Below, in pieces: positions 35,949-46,110 of a stretch of DNA of 64,000 bases. Source of the DNA: Acidobacteria bacterium Ga0077534 (GTDB taxonomy: Bacteria > Acidobacteriota > Blastocatellia > Pyrinomonadales > Pyrinomonadaceae); the NCBI GenBank assembly GCA_001464455.1, contig LNEI01000026.1, positions 117,450 through 181,449 of the forward strand, in the 5' to 3' direction. A program made the translations under genes and the position numbers. Numbering within the stretch: position 1 is the stretch's first letter; each line of letters opens with the position of its first letter. Below the pieces are notes generated by a model. The model made no database searches. It had not been told where the DNA came from and worked only from the letters and a program-made list of their open reading frames with translations.

Positions 35949-36800
35949 ATGCAGAAAAAACTATTGTTATTTATCCTTGGAGCCTTTACGCTCTTTTCAT
36001 TTGCATGCGGCGGTACGGCGGTTACAAGCGGTGGAACGTCGAAGATTCGCGAGATCAAACCCGCTGATGCGCGTCCGTTGGTCGAGGCGGCGTATTCACA
36101 GTTCATCGATGTGCGAACGCCTGAAGAATATCTGGCCGGGCACGCTTACCGGGCTAGAAATATTCCGCTAGACACGCTTGCGTCAAACCTTGATCAGATC
36201 GAGAAAAATGAGCCTCTTTATATAATCTGTAAGACTGATAATCGCTCGAAACAGGCGGCGCAGATGTTGCTAGACGCTGGATTCAAGGAGCCCATAGTTG
36301 TGACCGGCGGTACGGAAGCATGGAAGGCCGCCGGGCTTCCCATGGGGGATAAGGATCCCGTGACCACTTCAGTTCGGCTCGACGAAGCTACGCAAAAGGC
36401 TCTACTGGCGGCACTTGAGGATGAGCGGCAAGCGATGGCGATGTACCAAGCCGTTTTGGCAAAGTTCCCGGATGCCCGGCCGTTTGCGAACATCATAAAT
36501 GCCGAAAAACGTCACGAGTCGCTGCTACTTCCTCTTTTTGCAAAGTATGGCGTCACTGTTCCAAAGAATGAACTTGACGCTGCGACGATGACCGTTCCGG
36601 CCACATTAGCTGAGGCCTGTGCGGCGGGTGCCGAAGGCGAACGGGCGAATATTGCCCTTTATGACGGCTTTCTTTCCGCTACCAAGGAGAGCGATATCAA
36701 GGACGTGTTCCAAAGACTACAGGCGGCCTCACGCGATAATCATCTGCCAGCATTCTTGCGTTGCGAGGGCGGAATGACCCGAGGTAAAGGGCGAGAATAA
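35949..36800 (+). CDS. Lipoprotein fusing rhodanese and ferritin-like (DUF2202-type) domains
   Basis: A 283-residue predicted lipoprotein (signal peptide ending SFAC, lipidated Cys20). Domain one (about 35-135) is a rhodanese with active-site loop CKTDNRS (Cys94) and the CH2A-like DVRTPEEYLAGHAYRARNIP. Domain two (about 145-283) is a helical ferritin-like bundle of DUF2202 type with ALEDERQAMAMYQAVL, NAEKRHESLLLPLF, GAEGERANIALYDGFL and ASRDNHLPAF, where Glu and His residues could hold two metals. The fusion is unusual and suggests periplasmic or outer-leaflet sulfur transfer coupled to metal or redox chemistry. It lies 35 bp after the methyltransferase gene. Confidence 0.85.
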   Translation: MQKKLLLFILGAFTLFSFACGGTAVTSGGTSKIREIKPADARPLVEAAYSQFIDVRTPEEYLAGHAYRARNIPLDTLASNLDQIEKNEPLYIICKTDNRSKQAAQMLLDAGFKEPIVVTGGTEAWKAAGLPMGDKDPVTTSVRLDEATQKALLAALEDERQAMAMYQAVLAKFPDARPFANIINAEKRHESLLLPLFAKYGVTVPKNELDAATMTVPATLAEACAAGAEGERANIALYDGFLSATKESDIKDVFQRLQAASRDNHLPAFLRCEGGMTRGKGRE

Positions 36801-36813
36801 TTGGAGTGATCTA

Positions 36814-36903
36814 ATGGAAGGACTTATTATTATCGCCGCGATATTTGGCTCGTGGCTACTGCTACAACTAGTAATACTGCCGAAACTCGGCTATCCGACC
36901 TGA
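36814..36903 (+). CDS. Small single-helix membrane peptide (29 residues)
   Basis: A 29-codon frame, MEGLIIIAAIFGSWLLLQ followed by LVILPKLGYPT. It has a clear GGAG ribosome site seven bases before the ATG and starts 13 bp after the rhodanese-ferritin lipoprotein gene. The peptide is one transmembrane helix with a short basic tail. The good translation signals and operon position make it more credible than the micro-ORF at 33795. Function is unknown; it may be a small regulator or stabiliser of a membrane complex. Confidence 0.55.
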   Translation: MEGLIIIAAIFGSWLLLQLVILPKLGYPT

Positions 36904-36989
36904 CTCAGAGGAGCCTGTGACGTCGAGTCTCGGCGTCGAAAGATAAATAGTAAAGAATCCAGCAGATCGATGCCCGAGGATCCAACGCC

Positions 36990-37922
36990 TTAGGTAGAAG
37001 CCCTGATGACCTCGACCGAGCAATGTGCACGTGCTGCGACAGCGGCCGAGGTGCTGCCGATCAGAAAGCGTTCGAGACGGCTGCCGTAGGCATTTGCACC
37101 GACGAATATCGAGTCAGCATTCCAGGTCTCGGCTTCGTCGACCAAAACGCTTTTAGCATTGCCGACCAAAACGTCTAGAGATGCATTCAAGCCCGACGCT
37201 GTCAGCTTTTCAAGTGCTGATGCTCCCGCCGAGGCAATCAATTCACGGTCTGTTTCATTGATCTCTGCGACTGATTCCTGTGACAACGGGAATACCGAGC
37301 CAAGTCCGTTGGTAGTTACCGGATCGCTTACCGCGACCAATCGAACCTCGGTTCCATCGGGCCAGTTTCGAGCTGCGACCGCTTCCACTGCCCGTTGAGA
37401 ACCAATAGACAGGTCGAAACCGATGATTATGCGGGCGGGACTCGGGTCAACCTCTACCTTGCCGCGGGCGATCCGCACCGAACAGTGGGCCTCAGTGAGT
37501 ACCTTTTGCGAGATACTGCCTAGGACAAGCCGCTCAACGGTAGAGTAGCCGTGCGAGCCTAACACGATCAGATCTGGCTTGAAGGCATCAGCACGAGAGA
37601 GCAACTCCCACGCCGGCGATCCATAGGTTCCCTCGGCCGTTACGGTCCATCCGGGCAACGCGACACTAACTCTGTCGCCACCGCGATCCGCGACGGACTG
37701 GGTCTCGGCAACAAGTTTCTCGGCTTTCTCTCGATGTCGTGCAACGATCTGCTCGATATAAGGATTTACGACCAATGAATCCTCGTTATCCTTTGGCGGA
37801 AGCCACGTTTCAACGACTGACACGACCAACGCCTCACCGCTGTCGGGCAGGCCGGCTTGCCGCAGATCATCGATCGCCGCCTCAGAACAACTCGACCCGT
37901 CATATGCACACAAAATTCTCAT
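36990..37922 (-). CDS. Tandem universal stress protein (two UspA domains)
   Basis: A 310-residue cytoplasmic protein made of two UspA domains (about 1-150 and 155-308). The first starts [19 protein letters not shown] and has the ATP-binding loop [17 protein letters not shown]; the second starts [19 protein letters not shown] and ends with [18 protein letters not shown]. Both keep the GxxG-x9-GS pattern of nucleotide-binding Usp proteins. Such tandem proteins work as monomers equivalent to Usp dimers and are induced by starvation or stress. It is divergent from fumC, with 126 bp between the start codons. Confidence 0.93.
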   Translation of the reverse strand: MRILCAYDGSSCSEAAIDDLRQAGLPDSGEALVVSVVETWLPPKDNEDSLVVNPYIEQIVARHREKAEKLVAETQSVADRGGDRVSVALPGWTVTAEGTYGSPAWELLSRADAFKPDLIVLGSHGYSTVERLVLGSISQKVLTEAHCSVRIARGKVEVDPSPARIIIGFDLSIGSQRAVEAVAARNWPDGTEVRLVAVSDPVTTNGLGSVFPLSQESVAEINETDRELIASAGASALEKLTASGLNASLDVLVGNAKSVLVDEAETWNADSIFVGANAYGSRLERFLIGSTSAAVAARAHCSVEVIRAST

Positions 37923-38048
37923 AAGATCCTCGTAGGAACATACTAATATGTACCGTCATCAAAATGAAATGCCTGCCCGCATCAGCGTTGCGAAACTCGT
38001 CCACCCATTATGATAAAATCGGGCAATTAGAGCGGAATACAAAACTTT

Positions 38049-39455
38049 ATGACAGAAGCAGCAATCAAGAATGAGAACTTCAGGATCGAGACGGACTCGA
38101 TGGGTGAGGTCGAGGTCGCGTCGAACGTTTATTGGGGAGCTCAAACACAGCGTTCGCTCCATCATTTTAATATCGGATTCGACATAATGCCGCGCGAGGT
38201 CATTCGCGCTCTTGGCATTCTAAAAAAGGCGGCGGCGATCGTTAATTGCGATCTTGGAAAACTGCCGGCTGATAAACTCGAACTGATCGTCCGAGCAGCC
38301 GACGAGGTGATCGAGGGGAAACTCGACGCTCATTTTCCTCTGCGCGTGTGGCAGACCGGTTCAGGTACTCAGACGAATATGAACGCCAACGAGGTTATCT
38401 CAAACCGGGCGATCGAGATGGCCGGCGGCGAGATGGGTTCGAAATCGCCGATTCATCCAAATGACGACGTAAACAAATCGCAGTCGTCGAACGACACATT
38501 CCCAACGGCGATGTATATCGCGGCGGCTGAACGGCTGACGGCTTTGATCCCGGAAGTACAACGTGTAAGCGATGCGATCAAGGCGAAAGCAAAGGAGTTC
38601 GAAGGCGTCGTAAAGATCGGCCGCACGCATCTGCAGGACGCAACGCCTGTGACGGTCAGTCAGGAATTCAATGGCTGGGCAAACCTCATCGACCGCGACA
38701 TAGAGCGGTTAAGAATGGTTCTGCCGGGTTTGATGGACCTGGCGATCGGCGGAACGGCCGTTGGAACGGGACTAAATTCTCACCCCGAGTTTGCTGAACG
38801 CGCTGCTGCAAAGATCGCCGAGTTGACCGGGTTGCCTTTCCGATCGCATCCCGACAAATTTGCCGCTTTGTCAGCACACGACGAGGTCATTTTTGCGTCT
38901 GGAGCTCTAAAGACGCTGGCGGCGTCGCTAATGAAGATCGCTAACGACATTCGCTGGCTGGCATCAGGCCCGCGTTGCGGTATTGGTGAGATCTCGCTGC
39001 CCGAGAACGAGCCCGGATCGTCGATCATGCCCGGTAAGGTCAATCCTACCCAGTCCGAAGCGATGACGATGGTCGCCGTTCAGGTAATGGGCAACGACGC
39101 CGCGATCGGATTCGCGGGTTCGCAGGGCAATTTCGAGCTGAACGTCTTCAAGCCCGTGATGATACACAATTTCCTCCATTCGGTGCGGCTGATACACGAT
39201 GCGAGTCACGGATTCGTCGACTACTGCATCAACGGTATCGAACTAAATCGTGAACAGATCAGTGAATATCTTAACGATTCACTTATGCTCGTCACGGCTT
39301 TGAATCAGCACATCGGTTATGACAATGCAGCAAAGATCGCAAAGCATGCACACAAAAAAGGCATCTCGCTAAAGGAATCAGCCGTCGTGCTGGACCTGTT
39401 GACGGCGGAGAAGTTTGACGAGCTTGTGATCGCGGAAGACATGACGCATCCGTAA
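38049..39455 (+). CDS. fumC: Fumarate hydratase class II
   Basis: A 468-residue iron-free fumarase of the TCA cycle, which interconverts fumarate and malate. Three family signatures are visible: [31 protein letters not shown] with the catalytic-site His, and the lyase signature [15 protein letters not shown], whose Ser is the catalytic base. Length and N-terminus ([25 protein letters not shown]) are standard. A TATGAT-like -10 lies about 35 bp upstream. It converges with a small gene at 39478. Identification is secure. Confidence 0.97.
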   Translation: MTEAAIKNENFRIETDSMGEVEVASNVYWGAQTQRSLHHFNIGFDIMPREVIRALGILKKAAAIVNCDLGKLPADKLELIVRAADEVIEGKLDAHFPLRVWQTGSGTQTNMNANEVISNRAIEMAGGEMGSKSPIHPNDDVNKSQSSNDTFPTAMYIAAAERLTALIPEVQRVSDAIKAKAKEFEGVVKIGRTHLQDATPVTVSQEFNGWANLIDRDIERLRMVLPGLMDLAIGGTAVGTGLNSHPEFAERAAAKIAELTGLPFRSHPDKFAALSAHDEVIFASGALKTLAASLMKIANDIRWLASGPRCGIGEISLPENEPGSSIMPGKVNPTQSEAMTMVAVQVMGNDAAIGFAGSQGNFELNVFKPVMIHNFLHSVRLIHDASHGFVDYCINGIELNREQISEYLNDSLMLVTALNQHIGYDNAAKIAKHAHKKGISLKESAVVLDLLTAEKFDELVIAEDMTHP

Positions 39456-39477
39456 AAAGGAAAGCGATCGAACGGGA

Positions 39478-39888
39478 TCAAAACGTCGAATCCGACGGTA
39501 CGGCAAAAAACAGGAAGTAGACGATAACAAAAACAATAGCTATGAGCGAAAAAGCAATGGTGCCGGCGATGACGCCAACCGTTTTGGCGCAACCGCCAGA
39601 TTGTGTTTGAGCTACGGCTCGAACACCATTCCTTGACGGGGGCTGTTCTTCATAAATCGGTGTTTTTGAGGGTTCCGGGTCAGGGGTCTCGGTATCGATC
39701 TCGTCCTGATCAGCTTCATCAACATCGATCTCGTCTGTGTCGGCCTCAGAAAAATCTGGCGACAGAGTGTCGATCTCGTCCGCAGCGTCGATGCCACGGG
39801 CCGCTCTCGGAGTTTTACCCTCCGAACTGCGAAAGATCGGTTCCGGCATCTGCCATTCGCCGCTGTTTGATTTTGGTTCGTTGGCCAT
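39478..39888 (-). CDS. Acidic protein with C-terminal membrane anchor, unknown function
   Basis: A 136-residue protein I do not recognise. The first 90 residues are disordered-looking and very acidic (ADTDEIDVDEADQDEIDTE). Near the end, GGCAKTVGVIAGTIAFSLIA begins a single transmembrane helix that runs to VYFLFFAV, so the tail inserts in the membrane and the acidic part faces the cytoplasm. I chose the ATG at 39888 (ANEPKSNSGEWQMPEP); a TTG seven codons upstream at 39909 is in frame. It is 26 bp downstream of the cystathionine beta-synthase gene on the same strand and is probably cotranscribed. Confidence 0.65.
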   Translation of the reverse strand: MANEPKSNSGEWQMPEPIFRSSEGKTPRAARGIDAADEIDTLSPDFSEADTDEIDVDEADQDEIDTETPDPEPSKTPIYEEQPPSRNGVRAVAQTQSGGCAKTVGVIAGTIAFSLIAIVFVIVYFLFFAVPSDSTF

Positions 39889-39914
39889 CCTTCTCTCGGG
39901 AAAGAACAAACCCC

Positions 39915-41282
39915 TTACCGTTGAATATCTAAAACGTCCGAGCGCGTAATTATAGCAGTAATTCGTTTAAAATCCTCGATCAAAACCGCCGGATTTTTCT
40001 GCAGCTTCGATTTGATCTCAACGAGGCTCGCGTCGGAATCGAGAACCGGAAAACTTTTATCCATCACATCGCTCACTTTTGCGTCGATCAGGTCGCGGTC
40101 GGCGAGCAGCTTGGCAAGCAAGCCACTTTCACGAATACTCCCAACTGAGCGGTGGTCTTCGAGCACCGGGATCTGCGTAACGCCGTTCTGATTCATCTTC
40201 TCCAGAGCTTCGCCAACCGTATCGTCCGGGCCGACTGATATCAGGTTTTGCGGAGCGTCAGCGTTCTTCGTCTGGGCGATCAAACTGCCGGTAATACGCT
40301 GAGGTTCAAGCAAGAGCTTTTCCTTCATCCACTCGTCCGAGTAGAACTTGGACAGATAATGTTCACCAGTATCACAAACGATAAAGACGATCAGGCTGTT
40401 TTCATCAAGATCTTTCGCGACCTTTAACGCACCGGCAAATATCGTCCCCGCAGAACCGCCGCTAAAAATACCCTCTTTTCGTGCCAACTGACGGGCCATG
40501 TCAAATGATTCGCGGTCGGTGATGTTGATGATCTCGTCAATGATGCCGAGGTCGGCATTCCCGACTGGAAGATTTTGTCCGATTCCCTCGACGAGATATG
40601 GCGTTGCTTCTGGGACGCGGCCTGATTCCTTATAAGTCTTGAAGATCGAGCCGTATGGATCCGCCCCGATTATCTTGATGTCGGGGTTCATCTCCTTGAG
40701 ATAACGGCTGGTTCCGCTGATCGTTCCGCCGGTGCCGATGCTTGCGACAAAATGGGTGATCTTGCCCTCAGTATCGTTCCAGATCTCAGGCCCGGTGGTG
40801 CGGTAATGAGCAGCGGGATTTTCGGGATGATTGTATTGATCCGGGTAGAACGAATTAGGCGTCTCCTCAGAAATGCGTTTTGCCGTCGACACGTAATGGT
40901 CAGGCGTCCCAGGCTTCGCCGCAGCCGGGCAAACAACGATATCAGCTCCCAGACCCTTTAGATAACGCACCTTTTCCGTGGAAGCCTTCTCGGTTAGAAC
41001 GAAAATACACTTATAACCGCGCACGGCTGCGACCAGAGCCAAGCCGATACCCGTGTTGCCGGATGTCGCTTCGATGATCGTTCCGCCCTTTTTGAGAACG
41101 CCTTCGCGTTCGGCCCAGTCGATCATTGAGATGCCGATACGGTCTTTTACAGAATAGCCGGGATTAAGGCTCTCCATCTTTGCGTAGATGGGAGCCTTTA
41201 TCTTGAGCTGCCGAGTGATGTTATTGATCCGGACAAGCGGAGTGTTGCCGATCAGGCCGAGAATGTCGTCGTAAAATTTCAT
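39915..41282 (-). CDS. Cystathionine beta-synthase (PLP enzyme with CBS-domain pair)
   Basis: A 455-residue enzyme. The fold-type II PLP domain (about 1-320) has the Schiff-base Lys46 in [11 protein letters not shown], the substrate loop [10 protein letters not shown], and the phosphate loop [10 protein letters not shown] pair of CBS domains follows (about 335-455, [20 protein letters not shown] and [18 protein letters not shown]), a regulatory module that binds adenosyl ligands. This domain order matches cystathionine beta-synthase, which condenses serine and homocysteine and can release hydrogen sulfide; an O-acetylserine sulfhydrylase activity cannot be excluded. It is well placed biologically with the sulfur cluster nearby, though not in the same operon. 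Confidence 0.9.
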   Translation of the reverse strand: MKFYDDILGLIGNTPLVRINNITRQLKIKAPIYAKMESLNPGYSVKDRIGISMIDWAEREGVLKKGGTIIEATSGNTGIGLALVAAVRGYKCIFVLTEKASTEKVRYLKGLGADIVVCPAAAKPGTPDHYVSTAKRISEETPNSFYPDQYNHPENPAAHYRTTGPEIWNDTEGKITHFVASIGTGGTISGTSRYLKEMNPDIKIIGADPYGSIFKTYKESGRVPEATPYLVEGIGQNLPVGNADLGIIDEIINITDRESFDMARQLARKEGIFSGGSAGTIFAGALKVAKDLDENSLIVFIVCDTGEHYLSKFYSDEWMKEKLLLEPQRITGSLIAQTKNADAPQNLISVGPDDTVGEALEKMNQNGVTQIPVLEDHRSVGSIRESGLLAKLLADRDLIDAKVSDVMDKSFPVLDSDASLVEIKSKLQKNPAVLIEDFKRITAIITRSDVLDIQR

Positions 41283-41362
41283 GGAGGCAAAGAAACCGTT
41301 ATGCGTGTATAAACAATTCTATGTCGTAACGAGCGGTTAGGCAAGAAACGGCACTTTGAGGT

Positions 41363-41821
41363 TTACCTGTCGGACGCGCTTTTCGTACGAAAGCTGCATG
41401 CATCATTCTCGGGTATGCAAACATCGCCACACTGCTTAAGCCCGGGCCCACAGCCGCTTTCTGGTTGAGGACGCAGCGGACTATTCGGCGGAGGTATAGT
41501 TTCCTCGAAGCGATTGACATTAATCGCGATCACACACGGGACTTTTGATACCAGGTCGTGAAGCCTTTCGAAATCTGATTTCGTGTCAGTCCAGCCCTGG
41601 AGTTTTACGAAACGATTGACCGAATCGACAATGATATGGGCTGCCTGCGGCCCGAGTACGCGATCCGCGTCGATCTTGCCTGTAACCGCCTTGACGATAT
41701 CCGCGTCAGTCGTCGACGAGCAGTCTTGAGCTGCTACGTTCAGGACGCAAACTGCGCCGAGCATTAAGATTGATAGTGAAAGTCTAATACCAATTTGTCG
41801 CCTTAAGCGTTGAGTTTTCAT
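41363..41821 (-). CDS. Exported BON-domain protein with Cys-rich tail
   Basis: A 152-residue exported protein: signal peptide (about 14-31, SLSILMLGAVCVLNVAAQ), then a BON-like alpha/beta domain (about 38-105, DADIVKAVTGKIDADR, FVKLQGWTDTKSDFERL, VIAINVNRFEE). A short tail reads CGPGLKQCGDVCIPENDAC. BON domains attach to membranes or lipids. The tail matches the end of the adjacent lipoprotein, CADGWTKCGDICIPPQQQC, so the two are paralogous partners. The gene follows the lipoprotein gene by 59 bp on the minus strand. Confidence 0.78.
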   Translation of the reverse strand: MKTQRLRRQIGIRLSLSILMLGAVCVLNVAAQDCSSTTDADIVKAVTGKIDADRVLGPQAAHIIVDSVNRFVKLQGWTDTKSDFERLHDLVSKVPCVIAINVNRFEETIPPPNSPLRPQPESGCGPGLKQCGDVCIPENDACSFRTKSASDR

Positions 41822-41880
41822 TTATTTTCCTTTTTGCAAAAGCGGGAGATTGGTAAAAGTATCGGCAACCTGCCGCATAC

Positions 41881-42381
41881 TTACGGTTTTGGAGTCGAAG
41901 TTCGTACCGTCGAGCCTCCGTTATTGCATTGTTGTTGCGGCGGAATGCAGATGTCTCCGCATTTCGTCCACCCGTCGGCGCATGCCTCCGGATCTGGCTG
42001 TTCCGTTTCGCCCTTCAGGAGCCACAATTTCTGGTTGTCCATAGTTACGACGGCCGGCGCTCCAAGAGAGTACTTTTCAAGGGTCTTGAAGTTCTGGATA
42101 GTTTCCGTATAACCGGTCAGGTAAACCTTGCAGTCCTTAGCGTCCCAATTGATCTTCAGCTTGATCCCCGAAAGGTCCGCATTTACGCCGTCCGTTATAG
42201 CGGCGATGATCGCTTGGTTTTGCCGCTCCGTGCACGCAACGGGGGTTGGCGTGGTCATAGGAGCTACGGAGTTTCCATTCGAGGCCGAATTAGTGTTCGG
42301 TGCGTTAGTAGCCGCCGGGCCGCATCCGAGTGAGACGATCCCAAGCGAAGCTGCGAATATTAGGGAAAATACTCTTTTCAT
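41881..42381 (-). CDS. Lipoprotein with BON-like domain and Cys-rich tail
   Basis: A 166-residue lipoprotein with a good lipobox (VSLGC, Cys20) and a disordered Asn/Thr/Pro linker (about 22-50). The following BON-like domain (about 50-120) has TERQNQAIIAAITDGVNADL and KVYLTGYTETIQNFKTLEK. The C-terminus carries CADGWTKCGDICIPPQQQC, the same four-cysteine pattern as the next gene product. It begins 15 bp after the stop of the large kinase gene, so the kinase, this lipoprotein and the BON protein probably form one transcript. Function is unknown; disulfide-stabilised surface or periplasmic binding is plausible. Confidence 0.75.
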   Translation of the reverse strand: MKRVFSLIFAASLGIVSLGCGPAATNAPNTNSASNGNSVAPMTTPTPVACTERQNQAIIAAITDGVNADLSGIKLKINWDAKDCKVYLTGYTETIQNFKTLEKYSLGAPAVVTMDNQKLWLLKGETEQPDPEACADGWTKCGDICIPPQQQCNNGGSTVRTSTPKP

Positions 42382-42396
42382 AAAATGCCCTCCTGT

Positions 42397-45312
42397 CTAA
42401 TTTCCATCGCTCAAGAGGGAAAGCAGACTAAACCGCGTCTGTTTCCCAAAGATGACTCCGCTGCCATCGGGCAGCCAAGCCATTCGCGAATAAAATTGCC
42501 CCGTGTCGTTGTTCCTTGTAAGCTTTCGCGGTTGGCCGCCCGTTGTCTGGACGACCCATATGTCGTCGAGATTCTGTTCCCGGGCTGCGAAAGCAATCTG
42601 CTTTTTGTCGTACGATAGGAAAATATTGTAAAAGTAGGCGCTTTTCAAGCTTGCAATGCTTTTTTCCGACCGATCGGATAATGAGAACCTGAGCAAACCC
42701 GTATTCGGCGGAAGGCCGCTGTTATCCTTGTCGGCCTCAGCGGCGAGGACGGATGTACTGTCATTCGACCATCCAAGGAGCCTAACGATCCGCGTTGACT
42801 CGATCAGTTCGCCAGTTCCGCCTGTCGCTGGCTCGACCCATCTGAGACCGCGCGTCACGCGGCCGCTAGCATCGCGACCCTTGCGTTGAAAGCCATATGC
42901 GATCCGGTTTCCGTCGGGCGAAAAGATGGGGCAATTGAAGGTCAGCGATTGCTCGGTATTGGTGGTGATCTGGGTTTCATTTCCGTCCGCGATCGAAATG
43001 CTCCAAATATTTGACACGCCGCCCCTTTCAGCCACATATGCGATGCGGCTTCCGTCCGGAGACCAAGAAAAAATGCTGGTCTGCGTAAGATTGTACGGTG
43101 AGACGGAATAGCCCTCGCCGATATTGCCAAATGAAGCCAGTTTCCGCTCAGGGCCGCCGCTAGAATTCACAACAAAAAGCTCCGTCTGGCTGTCGCCACG
43201 GCGAAGAAACGCGATCTGGCCGCCGGTCGGAGACCAAACCGGTAAAAACCCTTGGCTTACCAGCGTTATCGGGCGGTCCGAATCGGTCCCGAGCCGAAGC
43301 GATCTTACGACGAGAGCTCCGGTCATCAGCTTATTTCCGCTGCTGAGGCCTTTTATCGATTGAAAAGCCGTCTGCTGGCCATCTGCTGAAACCGTCGGCC
43401 AAAGCTTGGCGTCGAGATCCCGTGCGACCGGAAACTCACGTAGATCGGCCAGATCGACTCGCCAGAGATTCGATTCCTCTTTCGAACTTCCGAGAAGAAG
43501 TTCGCGGCCATCGGGAGAAGCATCTACGACGACGCTCTCGTTCTCTTGCGTCGATAGAGGGGTGACTTTTCGAGACGATAACCCAACCGCCAATACCTGC
43601 ATCCCGGAATCCGCGGCGGCTAGAAAGTAAAGCCGATCGCCGGACCACGCAATCGGCAGCTTGATACTGCCGGAACCGTTAGCCAGTTCAACAGGCTTCG
43701 TTCCGGCGACGTCACTCGAGAAGATCTGCCATCGGTTATTCTCCGACGTTGAATATGCGAGGGTTTTCTCGTCATCGCTGATCCCGATCCACTTCGGCTT
43801 AAGCTCAGTAAGTGAGGTGATCTTCTGAGAGCCGCCGGTCGAAACATCCAGGGCATGAAGATCCCCCTTAAGCTGGAAATATATCTTTCCGGAGGGCGCC
43901 CAGGTGCGCAACTCAACGCTGCCATCGCTAACCGGTGCAACGGTCCGCGGCGTTCCACCGCCCAGGGCGGAGATTCGCCAGACTGAAGTTTGTATCGTTC
44001 CATCCGGCCCCGGACGCCGCGAAATATAAGCCAGTTCGTCCCCTTTTGGGGACCATATCGGCTCGGTATTTGCGAACTGGTCATTGGTGACCTGTATCGC
44101 TTCGGTTGAGTTGGTTTGGGTGACCCAAATTGCTTTGGTTCCCGAACGAGTCGATGCAAAGGCGATCATTTTGCCGTCGGGCGAGAAACTGGCGGTTCCG
44201 AACAGTTCGCCGGGTGCCGATGTCCAACTGGCTACTTCGCGAGACTTGTAGTTCGCGGTAACCGGAGCAGCAGGACGCATGTACCAGATCGAGCCAACGA
44301 CGCCGGCAACCACAGTCACGAAAAGAAGCGCGTGTAGGAGCGTAAAGCGGCGTGTTTTTGAAATGCCAGTGGTAAAGGCCGAACGAAGCTGGCTTTGATC
44401 GGTGAGATGGATGCGGCTGGCGATCGTCGGATGAACGCTTTTATGCATTTTCGATTCAAACTTTAGCTCGTCCTCGAGATCCTCAATATCGATGTGCAGA
44501 TCGCGGATATGCTGATACCTGTGATCGACATCCTTTCTTAACGACTTCTCAACGATCCGCTCAAGTTCCCGCGGCAGATCGGGCGAGATCTCCCGAAGCT
44601 GTGGGGCGTCGTCCTTCAAGATCGAACTGATAAGTTCCAACTGGCTTTCGCCATCAAAAGGCCGCTTTCCCGTAAAGAGCTCGAACATTACGATCCCGAG
44701 GCTGAAAATATCGCTTCGAGGGTCGACCTTGCGGCCGCGAGCCTGTTCCGGCGACATGTAGGCAACGGTTCCGACGATCATTCCGGGCTTCGTATTAATA
44801 TGGGGAATCGTTGTTTCAATACTTGCGGCAGACAGCGGAGATAGCTTTGCGAGACCAAAATCTAGAACCTTTACGAGTCCGTCGCTCCGGATCATGACGT
44901 TTTCGGGCTTGATATCACGATGGATGATGCCCGCCTCGTGAGCCGCACCGAGTGCGGCAGTTATCTGCATGACGATCTTCAAAGCATCTCGAAGTTGGAT
45001 CGGCTCACGTTTCATTCGCTCGCGAAGCGTCTCGCCCTTGATCAATTCCGTCGAAATATACTGTGAGCCATTGGCACTCCCGATCTCGTAGACGGTCAGA
45101 ATGTTTGGATGGTTGAGTGCAGAGGCGGCCTTTGCCTCGAGGACAAAGCGATTTATTCGGTCCTTATCGTCCGAGACTTCATGGAGCAAAACCTTCAGCG
45201 CGATCTTTCGATCGAGCTTTGTATCTTCGGCCAGATACACCTCTCCCATGCCGCCAGAGCCAATGGCCGAGACGATGCGGTAGTGCGAGAGCATTTCGCC
45301 TGATGTGAGCAC
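42397..45312 (-). CDS. PknB-type Ser/Thr kinase with TolB-like beta-propeller sensor domain
   Basis: An active-looking transmembrane kinase of 971 residues. Kinase domain about 11-275: GSGGMGEVY loop (18-26), Lys40, HRDIKPEN (131-138) and DFG (Asp151), all canonical. A transmembrane helix lies near 340-360 ([20 protein letters not shown]). The extracytoplasmic part has repeated TolB/WD40-like blades ([48 protein letters not shown]), probably a ligand-binding propeller. I prefer the GTG at 45312, which places the kinase domain normally; an ATG at 45378 is in frame, but a TATAAT box (45350-45355, minus strand) lies between the two. Two exported BON-like genes follow within the same unit. Confidence 0.93.
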   Translation of the reverse strand: MLTSGEMLSHYRIVSAIGSGGMGEVYLAEDTKLDRKIALKVLLHEVSDDKDRINRFVLEAKAASALNHPNILTVYEIGSANGSQYISTELIKGETLRERMKREPIQLRDALKIVMQITAALGAAHEAGIIHRDIKPENVMIRSDGLVKVLDFGLAKLSPLSAASIETTIPHINTKPGMIVGTVAYMSPEQARGRKVDPRSDIFSLGIVMFELFTGKRPFDGESQLELISSILKDDAPQLREISPDLPRELERIVEKSLRKDVDHRYQHIRDLHIDIEDLEDELKFESKMHKSVHPTIASRIHLTDQSQLRSAFTTGISKTRRFTLLHALLFVTVVAGVVGSIWYMRPAAPVTANYKSREVASWTSAPGELFGTASFSPDGKMIAFASTRSGTKAIWVTQTNSTEAIQVTNDQFANTEPIWSPKGDELAYISRRPGPDGTIQTSVWRISALGGGTPRTVAPVSDGSVELRTWAPSGKIYFQLKGDLHALDVSTGGSQKITSLTELKPKWIGISDDEKTLAYSTSENNRWQIFSSDVAGTKPVELANGSGSIKLPIAWSGDRLYFLAAADSGMQVLAVGLSSRKVTPLSTQENESVVVDASPDGRELLLGSSKEESNLWRVDLADLREFPVARDLDAKLWPTVSADGQQTAFQSIKGLSSGNKLMTGALVVRSLRLGTDSDRPITLVSQGFLPVWSPTGGQIAFLRRGDSQTELFVVNSSGGPERKLASFGNIGEGYSVSPYNLTQTSIFSWSPDGSRIAYVAERGGVSNIWSISIADGNETQITTNTEQSLTFNCPIFSPDGNRIAYGFQRKGRDASGRVTRGLRWVEPATGGTGELIESTRIVRLLGWSNDSTSVLAAEADKDNSGLPPNTGLLRFSLSDRSEKSIASLKSAYFYNIFLSYDKKQIAFAAREQNLDDIWVVQTTGGQPRKLTRNNDTGQFYSRMAWLPDGSGVIFGKQTRFSLLSLLSDGN

Positions 45313-45511
45313 CGCTAAGTTTTTGTATGAACGAAAAAAATCTTGCGCAATTATAGACCTATCGTCGCCTAATCGCATCAAAATCTTTTTTAGGCCCGAG
45401 CGGAAACTACTTAGGCCGTAGTCGCGTAAAAGCTTTACGATATTTTCTTGTTTCCATGCACATTGGACTGGTACAATTCTTGTAATCGAAAATAACTTTG
45501 GAGGGACTTAA

Positions 45512-46093
45512 ATGAAAAGGGTTTTAGGCTTGTTTACTTTAATGATCGCATTTGCGTTCGCGGCAAGTGCTCAGGGCATCGCGGTCGGTGATACGATGGA
45601 GGATTTTTCACTTTCAGGAACTGATGGCAAAACCCATAGCCTCAACAGCCTGAAGGGTAAGAATGGAGCGGTCGTCATGTTTCTTTCCGCTCAATGCCCG
45701 GTCGTAAAGGCTTACATTGAAAGGATCAATGCTGTTGCCGCCGAGTATAATTCGAAGGGAATTACATTTATCGGCATCAATTCGAACCATACCGAAGATC
45801 TGGCATGGGTAAAATCGGACGCCGAGCAGAATTTCGCGAAGTTCCCAATGCTTATTGATAAGGGCAACAAACTCGCTGACAAATTAGGTGCGACCGTTAC
45901 GCCGGAAGCTTATTATGTTGACGCGAAAAACGTTCTGCTCTATCACGGAGCGATCGATAATGACCGTTCGGGTAAAGCTATCACAGATCAGTACCTTCGT
46001 ACGGCATTCGACTCTGCTCTTGCTGGTAAAAAGATCGAGCGTACGAAGGCTAACGCTTTTGGGTGCACCATCAAACGTCTTAAGGCAGAATAG
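45512..46093 (+). CDS. Exported thioredoxin-like (AhpC/TSA, redoxin) protein
   Basis: A 193-residue exported protein with signal peptide (KRVLGLFTLMIAFAFAASAQ) and a thioredoxin fold of the redoxin type. FSLSGTDGKTHSLNSLKG is the usual opening, and the active-site-like segment is VVMFLSAQCPVVKAYIERI with a single Cys, so it is not a CxxC oxidoreductase. TVTPEAYYVDAKNVLLYHGAIDN is the cis-Pro region. This CPVV type is common in planctomycetes and acidobacteria; the substrate is unknown. The ATG has a strong TGGAGGG site. It is followed after 17 bp by a TlpA-like gene, with which it is probably cotranscribed. Confidence 0.85.
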   Translation: MKRVLGLFTLMIAFAFAASAQGIAVGDTMEDFSLSGTDGKTHSLNSLKGKNGAVVMFLSAQCPVVKAYIERINAVAAEYNSKGITFIGINSNHTEDLAWVKSDAEQNFAKFPMLIDKGNKLADKLGATVTPEAYYVDAKNVLLYHGAIDNDRSGKAITDQYLRTAFDSALAGKKIERTKANAFGCTIKRLKAE

Positions 46094-46110
46094 TCAGATC
46101 GAGGTAACCT

